A stretch of 64,000 nt of DNA from Mesaphorura yosii. Its lineage: Eukaryota; Arthropoda; Collembola; Poduromorpha; Tullbergiidae. This document shows, in pieces, positions 60,929 to 64,000 of the stretch. Location: contig WIXG01000305.1 of NCBI GenBank assembly GCA_009869945.1, positions 1 through 64,000 of the forward strand. Direction: 5' to 3'. The notes beneath the pieces are model-generated. The model made no database searches. It had not been told where the DNA came from and worked only from the letters and a program-made list of their open reading frames with translations. How positions within the stretch are numbered: the stretch's first letter is position 1; each line of letters opens with the position of its first letter. The translations under genes were made by a program, and so were the position numbers.

Positions 60929-61836
60929 ATGACTATCGACTTGTATCATCATCCAATCAGCGCACCGAGCCACGCTGGTAAGCCTGAAAAACTTTCGACG
61001 TTAGCTGAAGCGTCACTCTTGATTTAATGATTGAATTCGGTAATTTAATGAAACAGATTTTCCTTTGTGTAGTTCGTATGGCTGCGGCGGCCTTCGGAGT
61101 TGACGTGAACTTGAAAACTGTGGACCTCTTCACCGGAGAGCAAATGAAACCGGAATTCATCAAGGTACATTTTTAACTGACAGCATGAGCAGAGGTATTT
61201 GCCGTAATGAGACAAAATGAGACAACTCCTTGTTTTGTTTTAGCTAAATCCACAACACACCGTCCCGACTTTGGTCCATGATGGGTTGGCCTTGACGGAG
61301 AGTCGTGCCATTATTCAGTATTTGGCCAACGCCTTCGCCAATGGGCAAACGGAGTCTCTGTATCCGAAGGATCCCAAGAAACGCGCGGTGGTCGACCAGC
61401 GTATACTCTTCGACATGGGAACTTTGTATAAGTCATTCGCGGAGGCTTACGTAAGAAAGACAAAGAGACGCCATTAAAGTATTGTAGAGCATGTGCGTAT
61501 ATTAATTTTGCCATTCCTCCATTGCAGTATCCGAAGGTCTTCTATAAACAGCAACTGGACGCCGAGAAAGTGAAGAAGCTTGATGAATCTCTTGGCTACC
61601 TCGAACTCTTCTTGTCCAAGACCAAGTACGTCGCGGCAGACCATCTCACTATCGCTGACTTCACTGTTGTCGCTTCGTTGACCACCATTGAGGGAGTCAA
61701 CCACGACTTGAAGAAGTATCCAAACATTTCCAACTACTTGGCCAAGTGCAAGAAGGAAATCAAGAATCACGAAGAATGCAACCAAGTCGGCTCAAATGCG
61801 TTCCGCGACATTGCAAAGCAAGCCCTTGGATTCTAA
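60929..61836 (+). CDS. GstD: Delta-class glutathione S-transferase GST6
   Basis: This GST has 218 residues in four exons: 60929-60977, 61073-61164, 61244-61450 and 61528-61836. It is a close paralogue of GST5 ([67 protein letters not shown]). The active-site loop reads [13 protein letters not shown], so the catalytic Ser is followed by Ala-Pro instead of the usual Pro-Pro. An extra phase-1 intron splits the first thioredoxin-fold helix region, absent from GST5. Two residues are inserted between LANAF and ESLYP (ANGQT). An AATAAA at 62012-62017 probably ends the transcript. Confidence 0.95.
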
Positions 61837-62011
61837 ATTCGGCTGCTGTTGATTTAAAATCTGAACTTTTCATGTAATGAATTCAAAAATTCAATGTCCT
61901 GATTCTTGTACGTCTTTCTATTTTTCGGCAAAACTTTCTTAAGCCTCAAGTATTCCTTTCGTATTCCGTATAGTATCTGTTCATTGTTACAACAAACTTC
62001 ATTTGAAATTG

Positions 62012-62017
62012 AATAAA
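62012..62017 (+). terminator. Polyadenylation signal of GST6
   Basis: AATAAA about 175 bases after the GST6 stop codon. Confidence 0.55.
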
Positions 62018-62198
62018 AACACTTTCTTGGGTTCCGAATCATTTTATTGAGCTCATTTTTGCTTTGATTCAGCTGTTAGCTAATTGGGTCACAAACTTTC
62101 AACAATGCGAACACCTGAATGGTTCTCAGCTCATCAAGTTTGGATTGTCTTATGCACGAGGGATTTGTTTGTAGACTCGATTTGAGTCAGTGTTGATA

Positions 62199-62815
62199 AT
62201 TTGTCCATTTTTAAAATTTTGTCCTGTTCACTGTCCAAAATTGGACGAAATGGACAAAATGCGAAATAGCACATTTTAAATGCCAGTTCCTTTTCGGTCA
62301 TAACGAATATAAATACAAATGATGAGAACCTGTAATGAGAACTTAAAGTCAAACTCTACTGCTTTATAAGCCTTTACCTCCTTCCCGAGCGATTGTTTGC
62401 AGATCATCGATATTTTATAAAGTTTTACGAAAATACATCAAAATCGTTAGTTCCACAAGCACACAGATAGGCTCTATTCCTTTTAGTAGCTATGCTATGA
62501 TGACATTATGATTCGGAAAGTAGATGTGATACTATTACAGGGACCACAAATCTGAATTCACGATTTTGATTCTACATGCTTACTTAATTTACCATTTCAA
62601 CAAAGAAGCGTTCCCCAATGAGACACTGCACCATATTTTCAAAAAACTTTCACAAATGCAGTAGCGCCCTATTTAATAAATGTAATTGAAAGCATGTCGG
62701 CGCAAAAGGAACGTAAGAATTTGTTAATTTTAATTTTGTCCATTTTGTCCACCTGAGGAGGGGTGGTTTTAATCAATTTGTCCACTTATTTTGGACACTG
62801 GACAGACAAAATTGA
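62199..62815. repeat. MITE-like element with nested GTCC/GGAC inverted repeats
   Basis: The left end contains ATTTTGTCCTGTTCACTGTC followed by CAAAAT. The reverse complement of the right end contains ATTTTGTCTGTCCAGTGTCC followed by AAAAT. The two arms align over about 40 bases with few differences. Each arm also holds internal inverted copies of TTGTCCATTT / AAATGGACAA. The interior, about 450 bases, has no coding frame. This fits a non-autonomous DNA transposon with complex subterminal repeats. The superfamily and target duplication were not resolved. It lies between GST6 and CCDC6. Confidence 0.55.
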
Positions 62816-63179
62816 CAACAATGATTTGAGTAACGGAGTCTTTCCTCCCCACTGCGTTGTCATAATCCAATTACGACTTCCAGATTCCAGAATGTCTTGT
62901 ACATGGATACAGAATTGGTTGACCTCAATTCCTCCTTGTTGCAAGTGTTTGTGATGGATGCTGCCAGTGCAGTGCTGGAGATGACAGCAATAAGGACAAA
63001 CGGAACCAAGATGAAGTGGGACGCGTACGCCCGCACTGAAATGGAAACATAAACTCGCTTCCGCCTCCAAGGTCTCTTCGTGGAGATGCGAAAGTGCCTC
63101 CAACCTCCCACCTTCAGATTCAGACGCTGCGCTAGGAATGTGGCACATGGACCATCGCACCGCATCAGGGAACAATGAT

Positions 63180-63186
63180 TATAAAA
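63180..63186 (+). promoter_or_regulatory. Candidate TATA box upstream of CCDC6
   Basis: TATAAAA at 63180-63186 on the plus strand lies about 530 bases upstream of a CCDC6 5' UTR splice donor at 63714. If used, transcription would start near 63210. This is not proven; other start sites closer to the donor are possible. Confidence 0.25.
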
Positions 63187-63817
63187 CCAGCAGCCTAAAA
63201 TAGGCACTGGCGCTGGTGGTGCTTGGCAGCAGAAAACAAACACCGAACCGAACCTCGTCATCTCACACAGCGTGCTCTGTCAACTCTTTGTGGCTCTTTG
63301 TGAGTGCGAAGTCGGAGTGGAAAGAAAGAACACATGTTCTTCCGTAGGCTCGATTCTGGCAGGAAACTTATGAGTAGAACAAGAACTTATACAGGACTCA
63401 AAATACTGCGTTACATACGAAGCTCCTGGAGTTGAATTTGTAAACGTAAATAAAAGGCTGGTTCATTAACAAGCTGCTAATTAATTAGCATGTGAATAAC
63501 TTCCAGTAATAAAATACACTCATTTGAATTCAGTTTGCGTACGGCTTGGTTGAGGAAACCAAAATTATGGGCACCTAAAATGACTACAATCTGACAATTT
63601 GTCGTGATATTGTGGAATTAAGTTGACGTTCCTTCTGCGATAACGGATAACCTGAATCAGTCCCTTTCCAAGAAGTTGGTTGTCGGAGGTGTCGTTAGTT
63701 TTCTCCAGACAAGGTAAGAAACAAAACACCAAAGAGCTTGAATCAACTTTCAAATTCAAGTGATCAGTTGTCAGTAAGTAGTTTCATAATTGGAAACCTT
63801 TTATCACTTGCAGCATC

Positions 63818-64000
63818 ATGGCAGACAGTGCAAGCGAGAGTGATTCTTCATCAATTGACGGATGTGGTCAAATTATGATGCCGCCATCGCCGGTCACAAG
63901 AGAACAGCTCTACAAACGAATTGAATCATTGCAGCAACAAAATCGAGTGTTAAAAGTGGAGCTGGACACCTACAAACTAAAAATTAAGGCCCTGCAAGAA
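63818..64000 (+). CDS. CCDC6: CCDC6 orthologue, N-terminal part (cut by window end)
   Basis: The 61 codons up to the window edge begin [14 protein letters not shown], almost the same as the human CCDC6 start (MADSASESD). They enter the first coiled coil: [20 protein letters not shown], then [11 protein letters not shown] (human [25 protein letters not shown]). The start lies four bases after a strong acceptor (ATCACTTGCAG at 63813). A matching donor AAG|GTAAGA at 63714 defines a 100-base 5' UTR intron (63714-63813). CCDC6 is a coiled-coil scaffold; in vertebrates it takes part in the DNA damage response and is a fusion partner of RET. The rest of the gene lies outside the window. Confidence 0.93.
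   Translation, partial: MADSASESDSSSIDGCGQIMMPPSPVTREQLYKRIESLQQQNRVLKVELDTYKLKIKALQE

Noticed and set aside
62786-63261. Overlapping minus-strand frames with a hydrophobic segment (FILVPFVLIAVISSTALAA) near a TATA-like sequence
   Set aside because: Two frames are open at once, there is no recognisable family, and the TATA reads better on the plus strand for CCDC6. It partly overlaps the MITE-like element. A small single-pass protein cannot be excluded but is not supported.
1-64000. tRNA, rRNA, CRISPR arrays, viral or LTR elements
   Set aside because: By-eye scanning found no clear tRNA A-box/B-box pair, no rRNA-like sequence, no regular repeat-spacer array and no reverse transcriptase, integrase or capsid-like frame. 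A covariance-model scan would be needed to exclude tRNAs and microRNAs.

Overview
The window looks like nuclear DNA of an arthropod, most likely a hexapod or other pancrustacean. The evidence is multi-exon genes with GT-AG introns of about 45 to 200 bases, arthropod core-promoter signals (TATA, TCAGT initiator, downstream promoter element), a divergent ionotropic-receptor-like gene, and a cluster of delta/epsilon-type glutathione S-transferases, a class typical of arthropods. A springtail-like lineage is possible but the sequence alone does not settle it. All gene models were built by hand from reading frames, splice signals and protein-family similarity.

Layout. Positions 1-13,218 hold no gene that I can support, only a MITE-like element and a small minisatellite. 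Positions 13,219-16,416 (minus strand) hold a complete 15-exon oligopeptide transporter of the SLC15/PEPT family. Positions 16,455-26,266 are almost empty, with two weak exon-like stretches on the minus strand. Positions 26,267-27,391 (plus strand) hold a two-exon atonal-family bHLH proneural gene. Positions 27,392-43,014 are again empty. The atonal gene therefore sits alone in about 26 kb, as expected for a developmental regulator with a large cis-regulatory domain.

From 43 kb on, the window is gene-dense. It holds a possible small Ser/Thr/Pro-rich secreted protein, an ionotropic-receptor-like gene that ends before its last membrane segment, and then six glutathione S-transferase genes (called GST1 to GST6 here, left to right) with a very-long-chain acyl-CoA synthetase/fatty-acid transport protein (FATP/SLC27) gene between GST1 and GST2. 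GST1-4 and FATP lie on the minus strand; GST5 and GST6 lie on the plus strand and resemble Drosophila GstD1. The window ends inside the first coding exon of a CCDC6 orthologue.

The most interesting observation is that GST2 and GST4 carry long in-frame N-terminal extensions (81 and 108 residues) that are basic, rich in Ser and Arg and nearly free of acidic residues at their start, as in mitochondrial presequences. GST4 has a good initiator plus DPE placed so that its mRNA would contain a weak-context first ATG and a strong-context second ATG at the canonical GST start. This suggests dual mitochondrial and cytosolic products. Functionally, the right half is a detoxification and lipid-handling neighbourhood: glutathione conjugation of electrophiles and acyl-CoA activation of fatty acids. 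No viral element, CRISPR array, rRNA or convincing tRNA was seen.
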